DNA of 5,129 bases from Rhodospirillaceae bacterium (GTDB lineage: Bacteria; Pseudomonadota; Alphaproteobacteria; Rhodospirillales_A; Casp-alpha2), in assembly GCA_003488105.1 (NCBI GenBank), contig DNMS01000357.1, positions 348 through 5,476 on the forward strand, read 5' to 3'. The translations under genes and the position numbers were made by a program. Below the pieces are notes generated by a model. That model was not told the origin of the DNA, made no database searches, and was given only the letters and a program-made list of their open reading frames with translations. Below, one piece after another: positions 1 through 4,845 of the stretch. Within the stretch, counting starts at the first letter, position 1, and each line of letters begins with the position of its first letter.

Positions 1-786
1 GCGGATCACGTCGTCGGGCCGCAGGCCGCGCTTGACAGACATGCCGACCAGGTCTTCCAGCTTGGTCACCGTGTCCGGCATGATGCGGTCGGCGCGGATG
101 CGGATCCACTTCACGTCACGTTCCGTAAGGATGTCGTTGCGCGCCATCACCTTCGATACGACCGGGATCTTGACGACTGGATACAGGCGGCCGGTCAGGC
201 GCAGCCGTTCGCCGGCCGGGTCGCCCTTGGGGATCGAGACGACCGCCGCGAAGCGCTGGCTGCGCGGGTCGTAAGTGATGTCGTCGACGCCGATGGTGGG
301 GGTGGCGTTGCCGGCGATATGAACCCGGGTCAGCTGCGTCGACAGGTCCAGTTCAGAGGCCGGGTCCGCCCCCTTTTCAAACAGCGCCGCCATGATGGTG
401 TCGACGATTTCGGCCCGTTCGATGACCTGGCTGACGCGTTCGACGACGACCTGTTGGCGTGCCGACAGCGGCCGCCAGTTCAGGCGGTAGGCCCGTGCCA
501 CCCGGTACAACCAGCGGGCATCGAAGATGGCCCGATCGCCGGGCGCCGGAGCATAGGCCACCGCGGCATCGGCTTTCTCGCCGACGTTGATGAACAAGTC
601 GCCCAGGTAGATCACCTTGTCATCGACGATGACGGAGTCGCGGAGCAACGGCGCGGTCACCTTTTCGCTCTGCTCCACCGCGTCGGCGGGCGACGTTTTC
701 TTGGCAGCACCGGCCGCGGGCAGCGCGGCGACGGGCACCAGGGCTGCGGCCAAAGCGGCGGCGATGAACAGATTGCGGGCGGTCAT
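1..786 (-). CDS. flgA: FlgA, flagellar P-ring assembly chaperone (3' end missing)
   Basis: FlgA is a periplasmic chaperone that helps FlgI assemble into the P-ring around the rod. The ATG at 786 opens 262 uninterrupted codons to the left edge, so the C terminus is missing. Residues 1-28 form a signal peptide: Arg4, a hydrophobic Ala/Leu core and an AGAA-type cleavage region. The mature part has the LGDLF and YAPAPGDRAIFDARWL segments (about 61-93) typical of alphaproteobacterial FlgA. From about residue 205 a SAF-type beta-clip domain begins, with VVSKVMARNDILTERDVKW, and continues through LVGMSVKRGLRPDDVIR. A ribosome site AAAGG (796-800) sits 9 bases before the start. The gene is third in flgF-flgG-flgA, 91 bases after flgG, a common order next to flgH. 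The N-terminal part before the SAF domain is long, as usual in alphaproteobacteria. Identification is confident from motifs and context; signal cleavage and the missing end are inferred. Confidence 0.9.
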   Translation of the reverse strand, partial: MTARNLFIAAALAAALVPVAALPAAGAAKKTSPADAVEQSEKVTAPLLRDSVIVDDKVIYLGDLFINVGEKADAAVAYAPAPGDRAIFDARWLYRVARAYRLNWRPLSARQQVVVERVSQVIERAEIVDTIMAALFEKGADPASELDLSTQLTRVHIAGNATPTIGVDDITYDPRSQRFAAVVSIPKGDPAGERLRLTGRLYPVVKIPVVSKVMARNDILTERDVKWIRIRADRIMPDTVTKLEDLVGMSVKRGLRPDDVIR

Positions 787-803
787 GTCACTTTACCTTT
801 CTC

Positions 804-855
804 AGACCTTTCGGTCTTTTCAAAGTCTTGCGGACTTACGAAGCCGTTCTGGCTT
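804..855 (-). repeat. Three tandem mini-hairpins in the flgG-flgA spacer
   Basis: Three perfect short inverted repeats follow one another at about 19-base spacing: AGACC/GGTCT (804-817, loop 4), AAGTC/GACTT (823-837, loop 5) and AAGCC/GGCTT (841-855, loop 5). On the flg mRNA strand the one nearest flgA has a GAAA tetraloop and ends only a few bases upstream of the flgA ribosome site. None is followed by a U-run, so they do not look like intrinsic terminators. A role in mRNA stability or in setting flgA translation relative to flgG is an inference. Confidence 0.5.
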
Positions 856-877
856 TACTGTTTACGTGTCGTGCCGA

Positions 878-1663
878 TTAGCGGAGCGACGTCAGCGTTC
901 CCAGCATTTCGTCCGAGGTCTGAATGACCTTGGAGTTCATTTCATAGGCGCGCTGAGCGGAGATCAGGTTGGAGATCTCTTCCACCGCGTTTACGTTCGA
1001 GGTTTCCAGGAAGCCCTGAAGAATGGTGCCGTAGCCTTCCGTCCCGGGGTTGCCGGTGGTCGCGCTGCCGGAAGCAGGGGTTTCCTTGTAGAGGTTGTTA
1101 CCGATGGCTTCCAAACCGGGTTCGTTCTGGAAATTCACGGTCTGAATCTGGCCGGCGTTGGAGAATTGCACCTGGCCTTCGATCTTCACCAGAACTTCGC
1201 CCGACGCGTTGATGGTCACGTCGATGGCGTCGTCCTGCACCGTGATCGGCGGGTTCAGGAGATAACCGTCATGGGTCACGATCTGGCCGTTCTCGTTAAG
1301 CTGGAACGTGCCGTCACGGGTATAGGCGGTTTCGCCCGTGGGCAGTTGGACCTGGAAGAAGCCCTTGCCCTGAATGGCCATGTCGAAGGTGTTGTCGGTG
1401 GACGACAGGTTGCCCTGTTCGTGGATACGGTAGACGGCGGCCAGTTTCACGCCGAGACCGAGCTGCACGCCCGTGGGCACGATGGCGCCGTTGTCGGCCG
1501 AGGTCGACCCGACGCGGCGCAGATCCTGGTAAATCAGGTCCTGGAACTCCGTGCGCCGGCGTTTGAAGGCCGTGGTGTTCATGTTGGCGAGGTTGTTGGA
1601 GATGACCTCGACGTTTCGCTGTTGGGCAATCATGCCCGTCGAGCCGATATCAAGCGATCTCAT
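878..1663 (-). CDS. flgG: FlgG, flagellar distal rod protein
   Basis: FlgG polymerises into the distal rod, the drive shaft that crosses the P- and L-rings. The product is 261 residues, the usual FlgG length. The N-terminal rod motif is MRSLDIGSTGMIAQQRNVEV followed by ISNNLANMNTTAFKRRR (1-37), which forms the axial coiled-coil helix. Residues 46-72 carry the FlgG-specific segment (YQDLRR, then VPTGVQLGLGV) that separates distal from proximal rod proteins. The central FlgE/F/G domain includes NTFDMAIQGKGFF (91-103) and YTRDGTFQLNENGQIV (114-129). The C-terminal helix (from about 216) has the usual LETSNVNAVEEISNLI and QRAYEMNSKVIQTSDEML. A GTG 24 codons upstream keeps the frame open, but the start at 1663 is preferred: it gives the conserved N terminus and has AAAGGA (1672-1677) 8 bases before it. 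The gene lies 166 bases after flgF and 91 before flgA, and is probably exported by the flagellar type III apparatus. Confidence 0.96.
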   Translation of the reverse strand: MRSLDIGSTGMIAQQRNVEVISNNLANMNTTAFKRRRTEFQDLIYQDLRRVGSTSADNGAIVPTGVQLGLGVKLAAVYRIHEQGNLSSTDNTFDMAIQGKGFFQVQLPTGETAYTRDGTFQLNENGQIVTHDGYLLNPPITVQDDAIDVTINASGEVLVKIEGQVQFSNAGQIQTVNFQNEPGLEAIGNNLYKETPASGSATTGNPGTEGYGTILQGFLETSNVNAVEEISNLISAQRAYEMNSKVIQTSDEMLGTLTSLR

Positions 1664-1682
1664 TTTTCCCGTCCTTTCGCTT

Positions 1683-1802
1683 GCCGGTTGTGGTTCCGGC
1701 GTGTTGCGTTGTGCGTTCTGTCGTGTCGTCAACACGGCGCTTCAGCCGCATGTTTTCTGTTCCGGCGTTCGGCCGGTGGTGGTTTTCCGGGCCTTCGGCC
1801 CG
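1683..1802 (-). repeat. Series of short hairpins in the flgF-flgG spacer
   Basis: The 166-base gap between flgF and flgG holds four separate perfect inverted repeats: GCCGG/CCGGC (1683-1700, loop 8), CGTGT/ACACG (1722-1736, loop 5), CCGGC/GCCGG (1762-1776, loop 5) and CGGGCC/GGCCCG (1788-1802, loop 3). No gene or promoter is evident in the gap. There is no U-run after any stem on the minus strand, so termination is unlikely. The arrangement resembles the hairpin series in the flgG-flgA gap. A part in differential mRNA decay or processing is inference only, and short GC stems also arise easily in G+C-rich DNA. Confidence 0.4.
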
Positions 1803-1829
1803 ATCAATCGGTTCCCTGGCGGCGCCGGT

Positions 1830-2567
1830 TTAAGCGTCGCGCGCCAGGCTTCTGATCATTTCCTTCTGGCGTTCGTCCTCGCGTTCGATGAAGGACTTGG
1901 CGCTTTCATAACTGCGGTGCAGTTCGATCATCTTGGCCATCTCCAGGATCGGCTCCACGTTGGAACCTTCCAGGGCGCCCTGGATCACGTCCGGACTGTC
2001 GACATCGATGGCCGGCGTGGTCGAGGAGAACAAGGCTCCCGATGTCTGCGCCAGATCCTGCGGGTTTTCGAAGCGCACGATCCTGACCTTGCCAAGCTGG
2101 CCGTTCTCCGTCGAGATAGTGCCGTCGCGGCCGATATTGATTTCGGCATCGTTGGGGCCGAGGGTCATCGGCTGTCCGCCGGACGACAGCAGCGGATAGC
2201 CCTGTTGGTTGACGATCTGACCGCCCGTATCCAGGCGAAACTGGCCGTTGCGCGTGTACAGTTCGTTGCCTTGCGGGTCGCGGACCACGAAGAAGCCTTC
2301 GTTGCGGATCGCCATATCGAGCTGATTGCCCGTGGTTTCAATGGCGCCATCCGTGGTGTCGAGCCGGGTCGCCAGATCGCGTGTATAAGTGAGTTTGGGG
2401 CTGATGAGCCGTTCGCCGCCTTTGCTTTTGACGACATGTTCAACGAACATCATCTGGCTGGATTTGTAGCCGTTGGTGCTCATGTTCGCCAAATTGTTGG
2501 CGACAACCTCGAGCTGCCGTTTGAGCGCGCCTTGACGCGAAGCGGCAATGACCGCTGTGGTTTCCAT
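1830..2567 (-). CDS. flgF: FlgF, flagellar proximal rod protein
   Basis: FlgF is a proximal rod subunit exported by the flagellar type III apparatus and placed below FlgG. The product is 245 residues, normal for FlgF. Residues 1-41 form the N-terminal rod helix, with VVANNLANMSTNGYKSSQMM (21-40), the conserved NNLAN-x-x-T-x-GYK type motif. The FlgE/F/G-like central domain includes NQLDMAIRNEGFFVV (81-95) and LYTRNGQFRLDTGGQIV (103-119). The C-terminal helix starts near VIQGALEGSNVEPILEMAKM (194-213) and ends with HRSYESAKSFIEREDE. It lacks the FlgG-specific segment and is slightly shorter than the neighbouring flgG, which supports FlgF rather than a second FlgG. The ATG at 2567 has only a weak GGGA-type ribosome site 9 bases upstream. 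It is the first gene of the leftward operon, behind a sigma-54-type promoter and a structured leader. Confidence 0.94.
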   Translation of the reverse strand: METTAVIAASRQGALKRQLEVVANNLANMSTNGYKSSQMMFVEHVVKSKGGERLISPKLTYTRDLATRLDTTDGAIETTGNQLDMAIRNEGFFVVRDPQGNELYTRNGQFRLDTGGQIVNQQGYPLLSSGGQPMTLGPNDAEINIGRDGTISTENGQLGKVRIVRFENPQDLAQTSGALFSSTTPAIDVDSPDVIQGALEGSNVEPILEMAKMIELHRSYESAKSFIEREDERQKEMIRSLARDA

Positions 2568-2593
2568 CTGATTTTTCCCGTTCTATTTATTCT

Positions 2594-2633
2594 CTTCCGG
2601 TGTGGCCCCTTTGGCGGGACCTTCATCCGGAAG
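2594..2633 (-). promoter_or_regulatory. Nested stem-loop in the flgF 5' leader
   Basis: In the minus-strand transcript an outer 7-bp stem CTTCCGG/CCGGAAG encloses an inner stem GGTCCC/GGGGCC (one G-U pair) with the loop GCCAAA. The structure lies between the predicted sigma-54 start (about 2651) and the flgF ATG, leaving 26 bases before the start codon. It is not followed by a U-run. It could protect the 5' end of the mRNA or affect ribosome access at a weak ribosome site. The pairing is seen in the sequence; the function is inferred. Confidence 0.5.
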
Positions 2634-2661
2634 GCAGTTCACGTATTTCCGCCAAACCTGT

Positions 2662-2677
2662 TGCAGCCACCGTGCCA
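2662..2677 (-). promoter_or_regulatory. Sigma-54 (RpoN) promoter for flgF-flgG-flgA
   Basis: Read on the minus strand the site is TGGCACGGTGGCTGCA. Against the -24/-12 consensus TGGCACG-N4-TTGCW it matches at every defined position but one (C for the first T of TTGC), with the invariant GG and GC at the correct spacing. Transcription should start near 2651, giving an 84-base leader before flgF. Sigma-54 with an FlbD/FleQ-type activator drives rod and hook genes in many alphaproteobacteria, for example Caulobacter, so the placement fits. The site is seen in the sequence; the activator is inferred. Confidence 0.8.
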
Positions 2678-2713
2678 AGTTAAAAAACCAATATATTTCA
2701 AATGGATAAGGTT

Positions 2714-2741
2714 ATTTTCCCGGTCTGAAGACTGGGAAAAT
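2714..2741. promoter_or_regulatory. 28-bp near-perfect palindrome, candidate activator or operator site
   Basis: The left arm ATTTTCCCGGTCT (2714-2726) pairs with the right arm AGACTGGGAAAAT (2729-2741): 13 bp with a single G/T mismatch and a 2-base centre. The centre lies about 76 bases upstream of the predicted flgF transcription start and about 260 bases upstream of fliL. This is a usual distance for an enhancer bound by a sigma-54 activator. The T-runs lie on the wrong sides of the stem for an intrinsic terminator, and no gene ends nearby. Which protein binds it, if any, cannot be told from the sequence. Confidence 0.55.
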
Positions 2742-2844
2742 CCGGATGCCATTGGTAGCCTTTGCCGGGTATTTCTTGCCTAGAGCCGGCCGTTGCTGGC
2801 GGTGGTGGGACTTTGATACCATCAGGATCGGGGACCGCATGCGA

Positions 2845-2890
2845 GGGGCTGGCGGGGGGCCGGGCGGGTGCTCGGGCTGGGCGCGTCGGG
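2845..2890 (+). other. G-tract block with G-quadruplex potential
   Basis: Seven runs of three or more G occur in 46 bases (2845-2848, 2854-2859, 2862-2864, 2866-2868, 2874-2876, 2879-2881, 2888-2890), separated by 1-6 bases. This satisfies the usual G3+N1-7 quadruplex pattern on the plus strand. The block is bracketed by a bulged inverted repeat, GCATGCG (2837-2843) and CGCAATGC (2891-2898). It lies about 97-142 bases upstream of fliL, so it would be in the fliL leader if transcription starts upstream of it. Folding in the cell is not shown by sequence alone. Confidence 0.5.
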
Positions 2891-2986
2891 CGCAATGCCT
2901 TATTCCCGCTTCAACGACTTGTTAACGACCTGATTTTAAAGTGCCAAGACTTGGGATCAGGACGCTAGGAAACGGTTGCCCCGGAT

Positions 2987-3541
2987 ATGGCTGACGACGA
3001 CGATCTAGAAAATGAAGAGGTCGGCGGCGCTGACGAAGACGCCGACGGCGAAGAGGGCGCTTCCGACGGTGCCTCCAAGAGCAAGAAGAAGCTCATCATC
3101 ATCGTTGCGGTGCTGCTGCTTGTCGTGGGGGGGGCCGCGGCGGCGTTCTTCACGGGCTTGCTTGAGCCCCTGATTTCAATGATCACGGGCAAGGACAGTT
3201 CCTCCGCGGTCGCCTCGGGTGAGGCGCCGGAGGGCATCGGCCTGTTTCACGATCTACCGGAGGTGCTGGTCAACCTGAACACGGCCGGCCGCAAATCCCA
3301 GTTTTTGAAAATGAAGGTGTCGCTCGAAGTGGCGAGCGAACAGGACAAACTGATCATCGATGCTGTGAAGGATCGCGTGATGGACAATTTCCAGGTCTAT
3401 CTGCGGGAACTCAGGATCGAGGACCTGCAGGGTTCCGCCGGCATGTACCGCCTGCGCGAGGAACTTCTGCGCCGGGTCCGGGCGGCGACGGCGCCGGCTC
3501 AGGTCAAGGACGTCCTGTTCAAGGAAATGCTGGTTCAGTAG
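2987..3541 (+). CDS. fliL: FliL, flagellar basal body / stator-associated membrane protein
   Basis: FliL is an inner-membrane protein that surrounds the stator units near the rotor and supports torque generation. The product is 184 residues, within the family range. Residues 1-30 are cytoplasmic and strongly acidic (MADDDDLENEE, then ADEDADGEEG). KSKKK (31-35) precedes one membrane segment, about 36-56 (LIIIVAVLLLVVGGAAAAFF). A linker rich in Ser, Gly and Ala leads to the periplasmic FliL domain at about 88-184, with LPEVLVNLNTAGRKSQFLKM, VMDNFQVYLREL and YRLREELLRRV, ending VKDVLFKEMLVQ. A stop codon at 2966-2968 in the same frame leaves the ATG at 2987 as the only reasonable start. Its ribosome site is poor: the nearest AGGA is 16 bases upstream. 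It is the first gene of the rightward operon, 27 bases before fliM. In Caulobacter the fliLM promoter is CtrA-dependent; no clean CtrA site was found here. Confidence 0.93.
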   Translation: MADDDDLENEEVGGADEDADGEEGASDGASKSKKKLIIIVAVLLLVVGGAAAAFFTGLLEPLISMITGKDSSSAVASGEAPEGIGLFHDLPEVLVNLNTAGRKSQFLKMKVSLEVASEQDKLIIDAVKDRVMDNFQVYLRELRIEDLQGSAGMYRLREELLRRVRAATAPAQVKDVLFKEMLVQ

Positions 3542-3568
3542 ACTTATGGTACGCAGGGGATGTGACGG

Positions 3569-4720
3569 ATGACGAGCCCGGCTGACGATCAAGACGCAAT
3601 GGCGGCCGAATGGGAAGCCGCAATGGGCGGCGACGGCGGCGAAGGCGGCGGTGGCGGCGACGAGCAGGACGAGCTGGCCGCCGAATGGGAAGCCATGATG
3701 GGCGGTGACGGCGACGGTGCGTCGACCGACGTCGGCATGGCCGCGCCCGAAGCCACCCGGGTTCTCAACCAGGACGAAATCGACAGCCTTCTGGGCTTTG
3801 ACGACAGTCACGAGGAAGGCGCCGAGAAATCGGGCATCCAGGCGATCCTGTCGTCGGCCCTGGTGTCCTACGAACGTCTGCCGATGCTTGAGGTCGTGTT
3901 CGACCGTCTCGTGCGTCTGATGTCGACCAGTCTTCGTAACTTCACCTCGGACAACGTCGAAGTTTCGCTCGACAACATCGCCTCCATTCGGTTCGGCGAT
4001 TACCTGAACTCGATCCCCCTGCCGGCCATGCTCAGTGTGTTCAAGGCCGAGGAATGGGACAACTTTGGTCTGATCACGGTCGATTCCTCGCTGATCTATT
4101 CCATCGTCGACGTGCTTTTGGGCGGCCGCCGCGGCACCGCCGCGATGCGTATCGAAGGCCGTCCCTACACCACCATCGAACGCTCCCTGGTCGAGCGCAT
4201 GATCCACGTCATGCTGACCGACCTGTCGGCGGCGTTCGAACCCCTGAGCCCCGTGACCTTCCGTTTCGACCGCCTGGAAACCAATCCGCGCTTCGCGACG
4301 ATTTCCCGGCCGTCCAACGCGGCCATCGTGACGCGCCTGCGTATTGACATGGAAGACCGCGGCGGACGCCTGGAACTGCTGCTGCCCTACGCGACCCTGG
4401 AGCCGGTCCGCGAACTGCTGCTGCAGATGTTCATGGGCGAAAAATTCGGCCGGGATTCGATCTGGGAAACCCACCTGGCGGAAGAATTGTGGATGACTGA
4501 GGTCGACCTGGAAGCGGTCATCGACCAGCAGGTCGTCAGCCTGCAGAAGGTGTTCGACCTTCAGGAAGGCTCGCAGATGATGCTCAACGCGACGCCGGAC
4601 AGCCCGGTTATGCTGTCCTGCGGCAACGTGCCTCTTTATATCGGCCGCATGGGCCGCAAGGGCGGGCGCATCGCGGTGCGCATCGAAGACCGTATCGACC
4701 GCGCGCCCAAGACGTCCTGA
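3569..4720 (+). CDS. fliM: FliM, flagellar motor switch protein
   Basis: FliM forms the middle of the C-ring, binds CheY-P and FliG, and sets the direction of rotation. The product is 383 residues, longer than the roughly 330 of the E. coli protein because of an N-terminal extension of about 60 residues. That extension contains a duplicated module, AAEWEA followed by AM/MM and GGDG (11-23 and 36-48), joined by a Gly-rich acidic linker. The CheY-P binding motif is LNQDEIDSLLGF (66-77). The CheC-like middle domain (about 95-290) includes YERLPMLEVVFDRLVRLMST, RFGDYLNSIPLPAMLSVF and LLGGRRG (183-189), which corresponds to the GGxG FliG-binding loop. The C-terminal SpoA/FliN-like domain (about 305-375) includes LEAVIDQQVVSLQKVFDLQEG-type sequence and PLYIGRMGRKGGRIAVRI. 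GGGG (3556-3559) lies 9 bases before the ATG. A second ATG at 3599 would remove part of the first module, so 3569 is preferred. It probably shares a transcript with fliL. Confidence 0.96.
   Translation: MTSPADDQDAMAAEWEAAMGGDGGEGGGGGDEQDELAAEWEAMMGGDGDGASTDVGMAAPEATRVLNQDEIDSLLGFDDSHEEGAEKSGIQAILSSALVSYERLPMLEVVFDRLVRLMSTSLRNFTSDNVEVSLDNIASIRFGDYLNSIPLPAMLSVFKAEEWDNFGLITVDSSLIYSIVDVLLGGRRGTAAMRIEGRPYTTIERSLVERMIHVMLTDLSAAFEPLSPVTFRFDRLETNPRFATISRPSNAAIVTRLRIDMEDRGGRLELLLPYATLEPVRELLLQMFMGEKFGRDSIWETHLAEELWMTEVDLEAVIDQQVVSLQKVFDLQEGSQMMLNATPDSPVMLSCGNVPLYIGRMGRKGGRIAVRIEDRIDRAPKTS
3590..3715 (+). repeat. Tandem 75-bp (25-codon) duplication at the fliM 5' end
   Basis: Codons 8-32 and 33-57 of fliM start with the same module: QD, two residues, AAEWEA, one residue, MGGDG. 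At DNA level the copies (3590-3640 and 3665-3715) share a 15-base identical core, GCCGAATGGGAAGCC, and many near-identical flanking codons. The rest of each unit is Gly/Asp-rich and diverged. This is an in-frame internal duplication within the disordered N-terminal tail, before the CheY-P binding motif. Confidence 0.8.
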
Positions 4721-4746
4721 CCGCGAATTTTAACGCCCGCGGTTAG
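4717..4746 (+). promoter_or_regulatory. Hairpin overlapping the fliM stop codon
   Basis: CTGACCGCG (4717-4725) pairs with CGCGGTTAG (4738-4746) over 9 bp with one G-U pair and a 12-base A+T-rich loop. The fliM TGA is inside the 5' arm. The downstream bases (CATTTCGTTC) are only partly T-rich, so this is at best a weak, leaky terminator. It may instead mark an mRNA processing or stability point between fliM and the next gene. Function is inferred. Confidence 0.4.
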
Positions 4747-4831
4747 CATTTCGTTCAGAACCTTGGGCATAGACTGGCCGCAGCGAACAACCCCGGTTCC
4801 CCCGTTTGGAACGGACCGTTACCCAGGGGAT

Positions 4832-4837
4832 GGAGAG
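4832..4837 (+). promoter_or_regulatory. Ribosome binding site that fixes the GTG start at 4846
   Basis: GGAGAG ends 8 bases before the GTG at 4846. The nearby ATG at 4830 is in another frame, overlaps this site and runs into a stop after 14 codons. This makes the GTG the likely true start of the downstream gene. Confidence 0.75.
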
Positions 4838-4845
4838 ACAAGACC

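Larger units (their letters stand above)
2568..2986. promoter_or_regulatory. Divergent flgF/fliL intergenic control region
   Basis: This 419-base gap between divergent flagellar operons holds no credible gene. From the flgF side it contains the flgF leader with a nested hairpin (2594-2633), a -24/-12 promoter on the minus strand (2662-2677), an A+T-rich tract at about 2680-2718 (roughly one fifth G+C), and a 28-bp palindrome (2714-2741). Further toward fliL there is a G-tract block (2845-2890), a TTAAC half-site (2922-2926) and an 11-bp dyad CCAAG-A-CTTGG (2944-2954). The abrupt change from very A+T-rich to very G-rich DNA is notable. No promoter for fliL could be assigned with confidence. 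Confidence 0.75.

Noticed and set aside
1664..1735. Upstream GTG start at 1735 for flgG, adding 24 residues
   Set aside because: The extension is unlike FlgG, while the ATG at 1663 gives the conserved N terminus and has a good ribosome site.
617..1855. Long plus-strand open frame of 412 codons opposite flgA and flgG
   Set aside because: It lies antisense to two confidently identified flagellar genes, has no recognisable domain, and is explained by the third-position G+C bias that keeps opposite frames open.
2575..2626. Upstream ATG (2624-2626, minus strand) in the flgF leader as a possible leader peptide
   Set aside because: No ribosome site, it is inside the stem-loop, and the frame runs into flgF out of frame without a nearby stop.
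2714..2741. The palindrome as a bidirectional intrinsic terminator
   Set aside because: The T-run precedes and the A-run follows the stem on both strands, the reverse of a terminator, and no gene ends here.
1551..2783. Plus-strand open frame of 410 codons opposite flgF
   Set aside because: Antisense shadow of flgF that also crosses its promoter and the palindrome; no domain or ribosome site recognised.
2878..2894. GG-N10-GC pattern on the plus strand as a sigma-54 promoter for fliL
   Set aside because: Only the GG and GC spacing and a few other bases fit, and this pattern is expected by chance in such a G-rich block.
2698..2895. Small minus-strand open frame (65 codons) in the divergent gap
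   Set aside because: Pro/Arg/Ala-rich translation of the C-rich strand, non-ATG start, and it ends across the palindrome; no support as a gene.
2762..2968. Small plus-strand open frame (68 codons) in frame with fliL and ending just before it
   Set aside because: TTG start without ribosome site; the Gly/Ala/Arg-rich product simply reflects the G-tract block. The TAG at 2966-2968 separates it from fliL.
3254..4474. Minus-strand open frame of 406 codons opposite fliL and fliM
   Set aside because: Antisense to fliL and fliM, His/Arg/Gln-rich composition typical of a shadow frame, no family resemblance.
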